In this document: piece by piece, positions 34,173 through 45,010 of the stretch | Position numbering within the stretch: the stretch's first letter is position 1 | Layout: each line of letters begins with the position of its first letter | NCBI GenBank assembly: GCA_019925095.2 | Contig: CM034407.1 | Coordinates: forward strand, 4,053,210 to 4,117,209 | Length of the DNA: 64,000 nucleotides | Direction of reading: 5' to 3' | Source: Dendrolimus kikuchii | Lineage: Eukaryota > Arthropoda > Insecta > Lepidoptera > Lasiocampidae | Position numbers and translations under genes: made by a program | The notes under the pieces: generated by a model | What the model saw: the letters and a program-made list of their open reading frames with translations, nothing else | Database searches by the model: none | Told to the model about the DNA's origin: nothing

Positions 34173-36473
34173 ATGGACAACATGGACCAAATAATCCAAT
34201 GGAACTGCAGAAGTGCAATCAATAAAAAACATGAATTAGTTTACATTATAAATAAATTTAATCCTTTTCTTCTTTCACTATCTGAAACTTGGCTTAAGCC
34301 AAATTACACCTTTAAAATCCCTGGTTATTCTTGTTTAAGGGATGACAGAGCTGATGGGTATGGTGGTGTATGCCTGCTCATCAGGAATACTTATTCTATA
34401 TCCGATTTTCCTCTTCCCCCACACAGTGGTTCCTTTTCCCTTATCGCTGCTATTGTAAATAATATATGTTTTGTTTCTGTATATATCCCTCATCCTTGTT
34501 CACAAATTTTCAACGAAAAAAAAAAATTCTCTTCTTCCTAGACCTTTCTTGATTCTTGGTAATTTCAACTCTCATCATAGAGCTTGGGGCAGTTCAACTT
34601 CTAATAGTCATGGAGATGAACTGTTGGATATTCTTTTTTTTTGATTCTTTTAAATGTATTTTATTGCAAGCTGCTCACAGTGTATTTTCTAAGAAAGCGC
34701 TACGTAATAATAAATTGCATTCCCCACCATGGTGGGATGATGAATGTACTAGCGCCATTAAAAAATGAAAACAGCTGAGAAGAATTACAATACTAACATG
34801 TCTTCAGAAAATTACGACGCCTTGTTGGTTATACAGAAGGAGACAAGGAAATTATTTAAAAAGAAGAAATTTGAGGGTTGGAGAACTTTCTGTAGTACTT
34901 TGACGCCTGAAACTCCTACTGTTATTTGGCGTAACATCAAAAGATTTAGAACAGCAACTAACCATTCTAGCACAGCACTCCTTCCTGTTGTATTAGCTGA
35001 TCGTTTAGCCCCCGCTTCTGCCTCACACGAAGATTTAATATGCCCTCCAATTTCTACAATTCTTCTTCCCCTTTAAATCAGCCTTTTACATTAGTTGAGT
35101 TGAAAGGGGTCTTAGCTTATGTGAAGAATAGCGCTCCTGGTGAAGATGGGATACCCTATTCGTTTTTAACTCATCTAGGTGAAAACGGCCTTAATTATTT
35201 TCTTAATATTATAAACAAAGCCGTTATAACATGTGACATTCCCGCATCTTGGAAGAGTCAAATAGTGTTGCCATTTTTCAAACCAAATAAATTTCCATCT
35301 GACGTTCAATCATATCGCCCAATCGTTTTATCTTCTGTTGTTACCAAAATTGCTGAACATTTGGTTAAAAATCGTCTTGAGTGGTATATAGAAAATAAAG
35401 GGTTTTTATCCCAGACTCAATTCGGTATTAGAAAAGGCAAAGGTGTTGCTGATAATTTAGGAATACTTGTTACGGATATTCGCAATGCCTTTTCAGATAA
35501 CAAATCTGTAGTTGCCGCTTTTTTAGACATCAATTCCGCTTACGATAATGTTTTACTTCCTGTCCTTAAACAAAAGTTAGATAAATTAAATGTTCCATAT
35601 CTTAGACAAACTGTTATAAATTTACTTTCTGAGAGGAAAATAACTTTAGATGTAGGTGATTCCTATATGCCGAGTAGACTAATGTGGAAAGGCTTACCAC
35701 AAGGATCTGTTTTAAGCCCCTTGTTGTATAACATATATACCTATGACCTAGAAGACTCAGTGAATGGTGCTGTAAGTATTTTACAGTACGCTGATGACTT
35801 GGTGCTGTATGCTATTGATAAAAGCATTACCACTGCTGGTTTACTTCTTTCGTCTTCTTTGAGTTTGATTAAAAGCTGGATGGATGATAACGAACTACAT
35901 TTATCACCTTCTAAGAGTACAGCAGTTATATTTATTAGGTCGCGTATTTCCTCTCCTGTAAAGGTAAATTATAATAACACACCTATACCTGCCAGGAATC
36001 AAGTAAAGTTTTTAGGGACTATACTTGATTCTAAGCTGACAGGCCTTCCCCATTGCGTTTATGTAGCTGCAAAATGTGAGCGAAATTTGAATATGCTCCG
36101 ATGCTTACGTGAAGTCTGGTGGGGTGCACACCCTACAACAATGAGATGGGTTTACAATGCCGTTATTAGAAGTGTCTTAGATTTTGGTACTTACTTCTTG
36201 GATCCTGGTAGTGTGGCTGGGTTTAAAAAACTAGAACTGGTACAATCACGAGCCCTTAGAATTATTTCCGGAGCTATGAAGTCCAGTCCTATAAATGCTC
36301 TTCAAATTGAATGCTGCGATCCCCCTTTACATTTAAGACGGCAGTACCTGTCTGATAGATTCATTTTCCGTATCGTACAATTTTCAAATCATCCTCTCGT
36401 TTCTAAACTAAATCTTCTTTCACAAAAAATTTCTTCTTCTAAATATTGGTCTCACAAGCCTTCACCCTGTTGA
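34173..36473 (+). pseudogene. I-type LINE ORF2: endonuclease and reverse transcriptase
   Basis: The start ATG 34173 opens an AP-endonuclease domain (IIQWNCRSA, LSETWLKP). A frameshift in the A-run at 34510-34530 follows. The next motif reads LGNFNSHH where GDFN is usual, so a catalytic Asp appears to be Asn. A deletion at about 34630-34670 then removes the rest of the endonuclease. The RT frame 35040-36473 is intact over 477 codons, with GEDGIP, SYRPIVLSS, AAFLDINSAYD (motif A Asp), KGLPQGSVLS and LQYADDLVLY. It ends at TGA 36471-36473 in the middle of the protein. Confidence 0.87.
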
Positions 36474-37531
36474 GTTAAAAGTATTCTTAAGTTCCAGGCT
36501 ATACAAACACCTACACATTCGTTGCAGTTACTTCCTTTATTTAACTGTTCATACGAATCTCTGCTTCTCTCCCCAGATATTTGCTTGTCTCTTGACATTA
36601 AAAAAACAGAATCCAATGCCAACAATACTTTCAACTCTATAGTTAATAATAAATGGCAAAACTGGCATCATATTTATACCGATGCGTCAAAACATTCTAC
36701 GGGATGTGTTGGCGTCGGTGTATTTCATAAACAGTTCAATATAGTCCAAAAAATTAAGTTTCCTCCTGAAACATCCAATTTACAGGAGAATGTTTTGGTC
36801 TTTTAAGAGCCATTGAGTATGTTATTACTTTCAAATTAAGCAAAACTGTTATATTTTGTGATGCCCTTAGTTCCTTACAGGCCTTGGCTAAATTTTCAAT
36901 AAAAGCTAACCCATATTTTTATATCATATTTGAATGTAAGAGAAAGCTGTTACATTGCCAATTAAATAATTATTTAGTATCCTTTTGCTGGATACCTAGT
37001 CACTGTGGTATTAGTGGAAATGTCAGAGCTGATAGTTTGGCAAGCGATGCTACTGTGAGCGGCGATGTTTATCCTTATAGGAATTTTGGCCATGATCTTG
37101 CTTCTTTACCTAGTACATTTCTCCATGATTCATGGAACATGTGCTGGAGTGAGAGTGGTCGGATCAAGGGTCGCTTCCTCTATGGTTTGCAATCTGCCGT
37201 TCCCAAGAGGCCGTGGTGTGCCAAGCTGTCGTTTGGTAAAACTGCTACTTCTATTTTGATTCGCATGCGCCTTGGACATCTCTGTGTTCCGATTCATTTA
37301 CATAGGCTTGGAATTGCCTCGAGTCCTGCCTGTGAATGCGGTGAGAGTTACTGTGATATGAATCATGTTTTCCTTTCTTGTCCTATGTACGATCACACTT
37401 CTCTTTACGATTCTTTAATTTCCCTTTCCGTTCCCCTACCAACTTATATTTCTTTATTACTTATGGATTGTAAATTTGATGTATATAGTGTATTAAATTC
37501 ATTTATTGTAAATAACCAAATAAAGCTTTAA
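36474..37531 (+). pseudogene. I-type LINE ORF2: RNase H and C-terminal region
   Basis: This continues in frame after the TGA at 36471-36473. The RNase H motifs are HIYTDASKH (first Asp), GECFGLLRA (Glu, after a one-base shift near 36790), VIFCDALSSL, and WIPSHCGISGNVRADSLA (last Asp). A C-terminal cysteine cluster follows (CECGESYCDMNHVFLSC), typical of I and Jockey elements. ORF2 ends at TAA 37529-37531. The RNase H would degrade template RNA during target-primed synthesis. Confidence 0.85.
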
Positions 37532-37849
37532 TTTTAGTTGTCTGTATATATTTATTAATTAATCTGATACATGTTTTCAAAATTTTCGATGTAATTTTGT
37601 ATTTTTTCGTGATTTGTTTCCCTCGTTTTCTGATAGTTAAATAAACATTTACCACGTGACTCTGGCTGAATGCACAAACCGTGCCTAGCCAAATCAAGAA
37701 AAAAAAAGAACAAAAAATTAAATTTGTAATATAGTTAACATTATTTATTGACCATCATACATTTATAAATCATGAGGAACTAATTCGAAACGTATTCGCG
37801 CTGGCGCCGGAGTCGAGACGCGTGAACGACTTGTGTTGTAATAAAACTA

Positions 37850-38700
37850 CGTTTTAACGGTTTTAAGCGCGGTAATTTTATTTGATTTTGGTTTTTCCGA
37901 CGTTTCGGCCACTTTTCAGTGGCCGTGATCACGGAAGACAAAGATGTCAAGTGTCAACGAGTATTGTTAAAGTTTTATTTAGCCTACCGCCAACTTATTA
38001 ATTTTAATTATTTAATTTTTAATTTTGTTTATGGTTATTATTTAATCTATGGGAGCCTAATCTAATTTACTACCGCTTCGCAACATGTTATGGCTTGAAG
38101 AGAAGAAGCGGCGCAAGAAACTCTTCAGCAAACATGCCTAGCTCTAATAATTTTATATAATATTAAAATGGGTGGAAGGAAAAATAAAAGTAATTATCAG
38201 TCAAGTTGGTTTGTGTTCCGTTGTACGCAGAAAGAGCTCACAGTGTCTTGAGGTCTGGCAGCTGGTTTTTGCTGGGTTTGGGTCTTAATAGTTTTGATAA
38301 TTGGATCCCAAACAGGTGGTACTTGCCAATCATCTTCTCTATTGAAATTTGGGTGTTTTTTGATTTCAATAGCCTCACGCATCATTCTAGGTATGAAACG
38401 ATTCTCTTTCGCGAGGATTTGTGGGTTATCGAATCTGATGTAGTGGTTGGGTTTATCCAGCGTGTGTTCACTGATCGCAGACTTCGTAGACCTTGTGTGT
38501 TTCATGTCAGCAATGTGTTCTTTTACTCGTGTTTTTATGCTTCTCTTTGTTTGCTTGACTCTTGACTTGTGTTGTGTCCTATGCACGACTGTCTTGGGGT
38601 TTTCGAATTCCTCCTTTTGTTGGGAGTGCGGGCCCCTGTGCTCCAGATGGGAGCGGCAAAAGACGCGGCGGGGACGAAGCAAGCGACGATACTTTTGCAC
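37850..38700 (-). mobile_element. Penelope-like element 3' end
   Basis: The minus-strand frame 38197-38700 encodes the C-terminal part of a Penelope protein around the GIY-YIG endonuclease: QTKRSIKTRVKEHIADMK, then SAISEHTLDK, REAIEIKKHPNFNREDDW and PPVWDPII. The RT and the GIY-YIG start are missing. The downstream region 37850-37940 contains CGACGTTTCGGCC followed by CAGTGGCCGTGATCACGG, a pattern familiar from Penelope 3' ends. Confidence 0.8.
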
Positions 38701-38744
38701 ACTAGAGCGTGTGGTAATATTGCTACGTTACAAAATTAAAATAC

Positions 38745-39143
38745 TTAAGCTTTCTCAAACACATTTACCGACTTTTTAAATGAATAAAACATCCTCTGTC
38801 CTTTTAAAATAAGATTTGGCATAGCGAGTGTCTGAACAACCTGATCTTCTGACATAAAAATTGCCGGAACATTAGTCGCATTTTGAATAGTAAGTCGTTG
38901 CCTACGTTGTCTTGCTTTTTCCTTCCATATTTTTTTTGCCTTACGATGCTCTCTAGGAGTCATATGTTCGACGGTTTTGATGATTCATTTTTCCTTCTTT
39001 TTTAAATATTTTTCTTTTTCCTTTTGCTGTTGCAATTTATACTTTTCTGGATCCTTTTTAATTTTTTGATATAGCAGCCTCTCTGCTTCACGTTTCTTCT
39101 GTAACTTTTCTTCGCGTGTTAACTTTTTCCGTGGCGCCAGATT
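38745..39143 (-). pseudogene. Family X copy C, N-terminal fragment
   Basis: The frame begins after a splice-acceptor-like TTATTACAG at 39144 and encodes the charged N-terminal region of family X: LTREEKLQKKREAERL, KIKKDPEKYKLQQQKEKEK, then MTPREHRKAKKIWKEKARQRR. One in-frame TGA lies at 38985-38987. Similarity to copy A includes PEKY within a run of Lys, Glu and Arg. Homology is lost after about residue 95, and the frame stops at 38745. Confidence 0.6.
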
Positions 39144-40037
39144 CTGTAATAACAACATTAATATAATAACAATTTTTGTAGCTAAATCTGCGATTATTAC
39201 AATATACTATGATGAATATTATCTTCCCTGGTCACTGACTCTCTCCCCTGGCAGTTATCTTGACAGGGGAAATACGCCAGGGGAGAGATGTTTTCATGAC
39301 AAATTCAATTGTATTAACTGTCCGGATTATTTTTTAGGTTAATTGTACATCGCACTTTAATTATTACTGTATTGTTTAATTAGGACAGTAAATTCATACA
39401 AATTGAATTAATATCATAAGTTTTATGACTTATCAGGAGAGAGACGCAATCTTACAAAATGACGACATCGCACGGTTGCGTCGCAACAACTAAAAAATGG
39501 CAGCGCTCAAACAGCTTACCACTGAAGTAGGAAACCTATGGAAATGAAACGTCAATAAAAAATGCGTGCCACTGTGACGTCATCTGGCCACTAAACATGG
39601 CGGTTTTAGTGCTGCCCAGAAGATTTTAATGTTATTAGGTTTTATCGATAAACGTCCTTGGCTCATGTTATTTTAAATATTATTGAGTATTAATTATTTG
39701 TAGAATTTATAATTTAATAGGAAGTAAGTATATTGTTATGTGGAAAGATACTTTGTTTTGGATGTGTGAAATCTAAGACAAGTTCGTGTTTCAAATTTAT
39801 CAAGTAAACGATATGACGATTTTTAAAAGTTGCTACACTGATTTGATAAAGTTGTCGTTTGACAACTCAGTGACCACAAAACATAAACATATGGCGTAGT
39901 ACAGTGCCATCTGCCCATCTCTAGCATGCTAAATTTGATCGTCGTCTCATATGTTGCCGTCTCGCTCGCACTTGCGTATATGAAAGGGATGGAGGCTTTA
40001 TGTCGGCGATAAAACGTTAGCATGCTAGCTAGCTATG
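39144..40037. other. Flank of copy C with repeated motifs; no gene
   Basis: 39241-39288 contains CTCTCCCCTG and CAGGGGAGAGATG in opposite orientations, the same motif as near copy A. AAACATGGCGG at 39593-39603 resembles a YY1/Pho site and could mark a promoter. No open frame of note. Confidence 0.4.
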
Positions 40038-40113
40038 CTGTTTTGGATATCAAAATAAGAGTACGTGTTTTTCCTAAGAAAAACACGTTCTCTTATTTTG
40101 ATATCCAAAACAG
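40038..40113. repeat. Long hairpin 1 (36-bp stem, loop CTAA)
   Basis: Arms 40038-40073 and 40078-40113 are inverted copies with one mismatch. The four loop bases are CTAA. The arms include GGATATCAAAATAAGAG. Confidence 0.95.
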
Positions 40114-40120
40114 ACAAATT

Positions 40121-40174
40121 AGATTGTAATAGAGAGGTAAGTAGTCTAAACTACTTACCTCTCTATTACAATCT
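40121..40174. repeat. Long hairpin 2 (25-bp perfect stem, loop CTAA)
   Basis: Arms 40121-40145 and 40150-40174 are perfect inverted copies around the loop CTAA, the same loop as hairpin 1, which ends 7 bp upstream. The arm includes TGTAATAGAGAGGTAAG. Confidence 0.95.
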
Positions 40175-41352
40175 ATTTTAATTGTGTTGCTGACTCTAAA
40201 GTCCGTAACACATTACCGCAACGCACCTCAAGATAGGTCCGCTGCACCATAAGTGAGAGTGATTCAAATTTTAAACATATCAAGGGACCGCGTGATAAAA
40301 AAAAAAACAAAACACCTTCAGAACATTTATTTAATTACAAACGTCATTCCTTATGACTTCCGCTCTAAAATCACTTAATTATTAAAAATTTAACGAATTT
40401 ACAATAGTTTTTATTAAAGTAAAACTAATAAAGGCATAAGTTTATAGTATGAGTTTTATTTGTACCTTAGATGTTTTACATGGAATACAAAATTCAAAGA
40501 AGTGACACCATCAGTTTTGGTTTATTCCTCTAAAGATGCTCTAAGCATATTACTTTTATCTAAGTAGGTTCAATAGCTTCACTATAAAGAGTCTGTATAT
40601 ACAAAATTTAACATCTTCTCTTGAAGCTAAGGAACAGCAGAGTCCTTAAATGTGCAGCATTTACCAAGGTAGAGGTGTCAGGACTGGCCAAAACAGGAAT
40701 TGTTTCCAACTGGTTTTCTTTTAATATGCCAGTTTTATGTTGGCTGGCATATCGCTGCAAAATATTGAAATATTAGTTTAGAATAATTGTGTCCACAGTA
40801 TTTTTTTCATAAAATTTGCTTAAATTATGACATTATCATTCAAATTGGGCAAATACATTTCTTGGATGGAATCACAGCCACAAAACCCATAAGTTTTTCT
40901 AAAATAGTTATATAGAATGAGAATGACATAGACTACAACTAGTCGTAACTAGCATATCAGTAATAATGTAGCAGCAACAAGTATATCAAAGGCTAAAAGT
41001 AAAAGTACAAATTTCAATTATACGAGCAGTCTCCATGAGGGTGAGAGGCACGAGAAGACATATTAAGGCCTTCGACTGCGAAGACGGAGTAGGAATTATA
41101 TAATAAGTCGACAGTCCAACGACTATCCTGCTGATCATCGTCCCACCATACAAAACTTGTATGTTAATTTTGATCCTTTTATAGCACGTTTTGTTGTAAA
41201 ATAATATGTATGTATTAAAATACGTATATAATTAAAAAAAAGTATATCAATACTAACTATAACAGTATATAAATATATTTTGCATTTGGCTTTATATTTT
41301 CCATTCCAATGGCTTCCAGCCCCTTTTTCTTTATACGCTCATTTCTTGGGAT
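40175..41352. other. Mostly no gene; possible third THAP-gene exon
   Basis: On the minus strand a good acceptor (TATTTTGCAG, near plus 40757) opens about 49 codons (SQHKTGILKENQLETIPV) to a TAA at about 40600. It lies downstream of the THAP exons and could belong to the same gene, but the intervening exon with the CxxH pair was not found. Otherwise AT-rich with no feature. Confidence 0.25.
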
Positions 41353-41353
41353 C
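41257..41353 (-). CDS. THAP-domain gene fragment, exon 2
   Basis: Joined to exon 1 in phase, it gives IHRIPRNERIKKKGLEAIG followed by MENIKPNAK. This matches the middle of THAP domains (..FP..e..rkkWleaig.en..p), except that the conserved Trp is Gly. The frame stays open to TAG 41257-41259, but no convincing donor is seen. The CxxH pair that completes the zinc site would need another exon. The gene is truncated or partly decayed, or continues in an exon I missed. Confidence 0.5.
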
Positions 41354-41715
41354 CTATAAAATATGTTTTAATTATTATTTTTGTATGTTTTAAGCGGGGT
41401 AGCATGATAAAATAAGAAATTTTATATAAGCAATCATATTATATCGATATCAAAGTCGATAAATAATGTACAACCCCAGCTAATAAATTAACATTATTTA
41501 AGCGTAAAAATATAGTTAAATAAGTTAAATCCATTCATGACCTATAACTGCACATAAGAACCTTGCTAATTATAATGAAAATCTTCCTTTATTTTCCCGG
41601 CAACATTAACAATAAGCAATATTTTAATGTTATTTACAGCGTACCTGTGTATGATTAAAGATGACTGATTTGGTGTTTTTCTTATGCCGCACCCTATTAC
41701 ACTACACACGGGCAT
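41353..41715 (-). CDS. THAP-domain gene fragment, exon 1 and start of the next intron
   Basis: Exon 1 (41645-41715) begins at ATG 41713-41715 and encodes MPVCSVIGCGIRKT, the start of a THAP zinc finger with its first two cysteines. It ends ACACAG before GTACGC, a splice donor. The intron runs to an acceptor TATAG at 41354. Exon 2 starts at 41353 and is listed separately. The THAP domain is a C2CH DNA-binding module found in host regulators and in P-element-type transposases. AAACATGGCGG about 150 bp upstream may be its promoter. Confidence 0.5.
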
Positions 41716-42819
41716 ATCTGCGACGTAATTATTTATATTTGGCTTCAATTATTTTAAATCACAAGCAAAATATTGAAAGATAATTAGTTATTTTTATTTA
41801 TACCACGACTTTTTGACAAGACAAGTACCGGCTGCACTGACTGATAATGACATTTGGTGCGCTAAACATGGCGGATTTTCGGCCTCATTAGGTATTTACG
41901 TATATTCATGTTCCACTTTATGTACGCACTGAAATACTGTTATATTGTTTTCTTGCGAGTTACAGTGCTGAGTAAGAACGAGATAGATATATGTTTATGT
42001 GTGTGCCTTCAAAATGGATGCTATTTGTATAAGCAATTGTACGTATAGAACAATACGTCGCGTCCCTATTATAGAGGTCCCTGCAGCTTACACGTTTAGT
42101 GAGGCTAACTTCACGCTGATAGAGATCGTTGACAGCTACTTCCGATATGGCCGTCTTTGAATTTATGTTGGTATTAGTGGAACAAAATTTGCCAGGGTAG
42201 ATACACAAAAAAAGCGGGACAAATATTCATTTTTAAAAGTATTTGAAATTTTATTTTGTTTTTAACAACATTTAAGTATAATTACTTAAATTCCGATTAA
42301 ACATACTTGAATTAAGCATTTTTTACAAAAAACATATACATTGTTTGAAAGTTTTATTGAAACTAGGAAGGGGACAGGCCAGGGTAGAGAGAGACCTTTT
42401 AAGACTTTGTAAGGAATTTTAGAAAAATATGTTTTAATTAGGCATGCAAACATAATATAATTTAATAAAGCATATTAAAATTGTGATTTTTTTGTAAAAA
42501 TGGAAAATATAGAATTAAAAAACTTTTAAATGGATTGCCGCACAAGTTACCTCTTATCGTAGAAGCACCCGTATACAGAAATATTGGTAACTTACTTTGA
42601 CAAAAAAAGTACAACCAAGCGGGTCTCTGTGATACACGTACACCTCACACGAAATTCTGGAAGAAACTAACGCTGTTTGCAAAATAGCCGCCGAGTGAAA
42701 GACTGTTAGTGTCGTTATTACATTAAAAAACCTACAAAAATAATAGTATTTTTGAACAAAAATGCGATAACAAAACTGACGTGTCAGGGTGTTCCAAAAT
42801 GCACTACGGTAATCAAATT
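41716..42819. other. No gene; sequence with inverted match to 24121
   Basis: Contains AAACATGGCGG at 41864-41874, CCAGGGTAGATAC near 42191, a related GGCCAGGGTAGAGAGAG near 42378, and the inverted 22-base match 42549-42570. No protein supported. Confidence 0.4.
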
Positions 42820-43065
42820 CATACATACATACATAATATCACGCCTTTTTCCCATAGGGGTAGGCAGAGACTATAGATCTCCACTTGCGACGATCCTGAC
42901 AAACAACTTTCGCTTCATCTACTTTCATTAACCTCTTCATACATGCACGTTTATTTGATATGCTTTTTACCTGACCTCGTTTTAACACTTCTGTTATTTG
43001 ATCATGATGTATACGTCGTGGTCTATCAAGTTCATATAATTTCTTTATCTTAACCTTTGTTACTA
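42820..43065 (-). mobile_element. RTE-type LINE 3' end fragment, diverged
   Basis: CATACATACATA followed by ATATCACGCCTTTTTCCC and GGGGTAGGCAGAGACT. The minus-strand coding trace of the RTE C-terminus includes a TATACGTCGTGGTC block equivalent to the GRPRR region. It is more diverged than the copies at 19722 and 22586. Confidence 0.72.
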
Positions 43066-44181
43066 TATATTTTTAACAAAATTACCAGTACACTATCACT
43101 AGAAAAATAAAATACTGCATTGATAGCAATTACTTACAACCAATACGCAAAATCAATCTTGAAATATCGTCTGACTACAGAGGGACACGGTAAAATGATA
43201 GCAATTTGTAGCTTTATTATTTTTTTATTAAAAAGCTTATTAGTTAAATGTATGCTAAACCCAATATAAAATTCAGTTATCGCTTCGAATAGAATTAGTT
43301 GATTAAAAAAGGTAATGTTTTGGAGGGACGGGCCTAAACTCGCCATTGCACATTTTTGTGAAAATGTCCATTTATCGGATGTCAAATTATGCGATTAACT
43401 TATACAAACTTATTAGTTAATTTTATCGTGAAGTTTTGGTCGACTCCTTTATCTCTTTTTTATACCCTAATATTGAATCATATCTTCCATTACTACATGA
43501 AAGATATATTAGCATTTTCCAACGGTAAGCTATATTGACACAGAAAACGTTCATATTGGTTAGCACCCATATTTTAAAAATTCCTCGCCATGTGACTTCT
43601 AAAAATATTCTTTTTATCGAACTAGTGTTTGTTATTAGCTATATTATAAGATAATTTGGAAGGATCTGATTTAAGCTTAGTAGAGCTGGTTTTACATAGG
43701 TGCATAACTACCCTATGTATTGTGTATAAACTATACCTCATTTTGTACCATGCTTATTTTAAGAAGAAAATATGGACGACGCTTTAAATTATAAAAATAT
43801 TTCCTGGAAGAGATTCTTTTAAGGGACTAGGTGTCCCATAGTTTTACCAAGAAAGCATTGTAAATAATGATAGTGAATGATATTGATTTTTGTAAATGTT
43901 TATTTTATGAGCAATAAATTATTATGTATCTAAACAGAATTCTTTCACCAAAGTTCACTTGAGTTTAAATTCTTCGCAACTTCCCTTTTAATGTTTTTAT
44001 TTTCTTCGAGTAACATACGTTTTACAGTAATCTATATTTTTATTCGAGTTATAGACTATTTTCAGCTAAATACTATTTTTAGGGTACTTCTCTAGTACAA
44101 TATTCTTTACCGTGCAAGTTCTGATACTTCAGACAACTTTTTTATGTTAAAAAATATTGTAATGTCAAAATCATAAAACAA
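43066..44181. other. No gene seen
   Basis: AT-rich, no recognised feature. Confidence 0.45.
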
Positions 44182-44234
44182 CATACATACATACATAACT
44201 TCACGCCAGTTCTCTTGCGGGGTAGGCACGAACA
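44182..44234 (-). mobile_element. RTE-type LINE 3' tail, 53 bp
   Basis: CATACATACATACATAACTT and then TTGCGGGGTAGGCACGAAC. This is a very short truncated copy of the same family as 22586-23186. Confidence 0.8.
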
Positions 44235-44430
44235 ATATCATAATTATAATTATATCGATACAAAAGATTTCTGGACATCCCTTGACGTTTTCGTCATTGT
44301 TTCTGGTTGTGCACCATAAACTTTAAAAAAGATCTAGTGCGTTTACATATAGTTGACAGTAAAATGTTTGTTTATAGGATAGCGACATCATCAAAATGGT
44401 GGACAGCGTTTTTGCGCGGGCTTGTCAGAT

Positions 44431-44658
44431 TTAAAATTTAAATGCCATTTTAAAGCACTTTAAGATTTCATAAAATAAAAATAAAAATTCCAGTAGCTTA
44501 TTATTGCGAAAGGATCGATGTAAGCCACATTCCAAAAAATGGGTGTAATAACGTATTGATGCTGTGATGTCCATGTCTTCAATGCATGGTATAGTAGACG
44601 CGGGTAGATCCAGTGGAGGGAAATAAATATCAGGAATGGTCTGTGACATGGGAAACAT
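44431..44658 (-). CDS. Unrecognised 75-residue ORF
   Basis: An ATG-started frame with fairly balanced composition, including MFPMSQTIPDIYFPPLDLP. I recognise no domain. It stands alone between an RTE tail and a piggyBac remnant. It may be an exon or chance. Confidence 0.15.
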   Translation of the reverse strand: MFPMSQTIPDIYFPPLDLPASTIPCIEDMDITASIRYYTHFLECGLHRSFRNNKLLEFLFLFYEILKCFKMAFKF

Positions 44659-45010
44659 TTTAATATTTTATATTTTGTTATAAAAGGAGAATGTTTAGGA
44701 ATTTGGTAAATAAAATAAATAAATAAAAGCAGATATTGCTGAAAAAAACCGTTATATATAAATTAGTTTATTTAATCCACTAATTGGTATCTAATTTTAC
44801 CTCCTTCTCAGTTTGTCCTTCGACAAAAGCTTCCCTCAAGCTATTCGATGCCCATTTTTCTCTGTCTTAACAGGTTCAGGACTACAATATCCCTGCTGTG
44901 TGTTTGAAATTGTCCTCCCATCTTTATATTGTCGTCCTCTTCACCTTTTTCCATCTTTTGAGCACCACTCTGTTATCTTACGTCTCCATTTGTTGTTTTT
45001 TTTTCGGAAT

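Larger units (their letters stand above)
26542..37531 (+). mobile_element. I-clade LINE (ORF1 plus EN-RT-RNase H ORF2), interrupted
   Basis: The order is ORF1 with three CCHC knuckles, a 12-bp spacer, and ORF2 with an AP-type endonuclease, RT and RNase H. The RNase H domain points to the I group rather than Jockey. ORF1 is split by the 6.18-kb element at 27928-34109. ORF2 has frameshifts, an endonuclease deletion and a stop, so this copy is dead. The 3' end lies somewhere between 37531 and 37720. No clear tail is seen. Confidence 0.8.

Noticed and set aside
39823..40023. Minus-strand 66-residue frame as a gene
   Set aside because: No recognisable domain, and it ends beside the hairpin cluster.
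40038..40174. Bona fide microRNA precursors
   Set aside because: Stems are near-perfect without the usual bulges, and the loops are only 4 bases. Kept as a finding, not called as RNA genes.
44182..44234. CATA repeat as a stand-alone microsatellite
   Set aside because: It is followed by the RTE 3' end sequence shared with 19722 and 22586, so it is a LINE tail.
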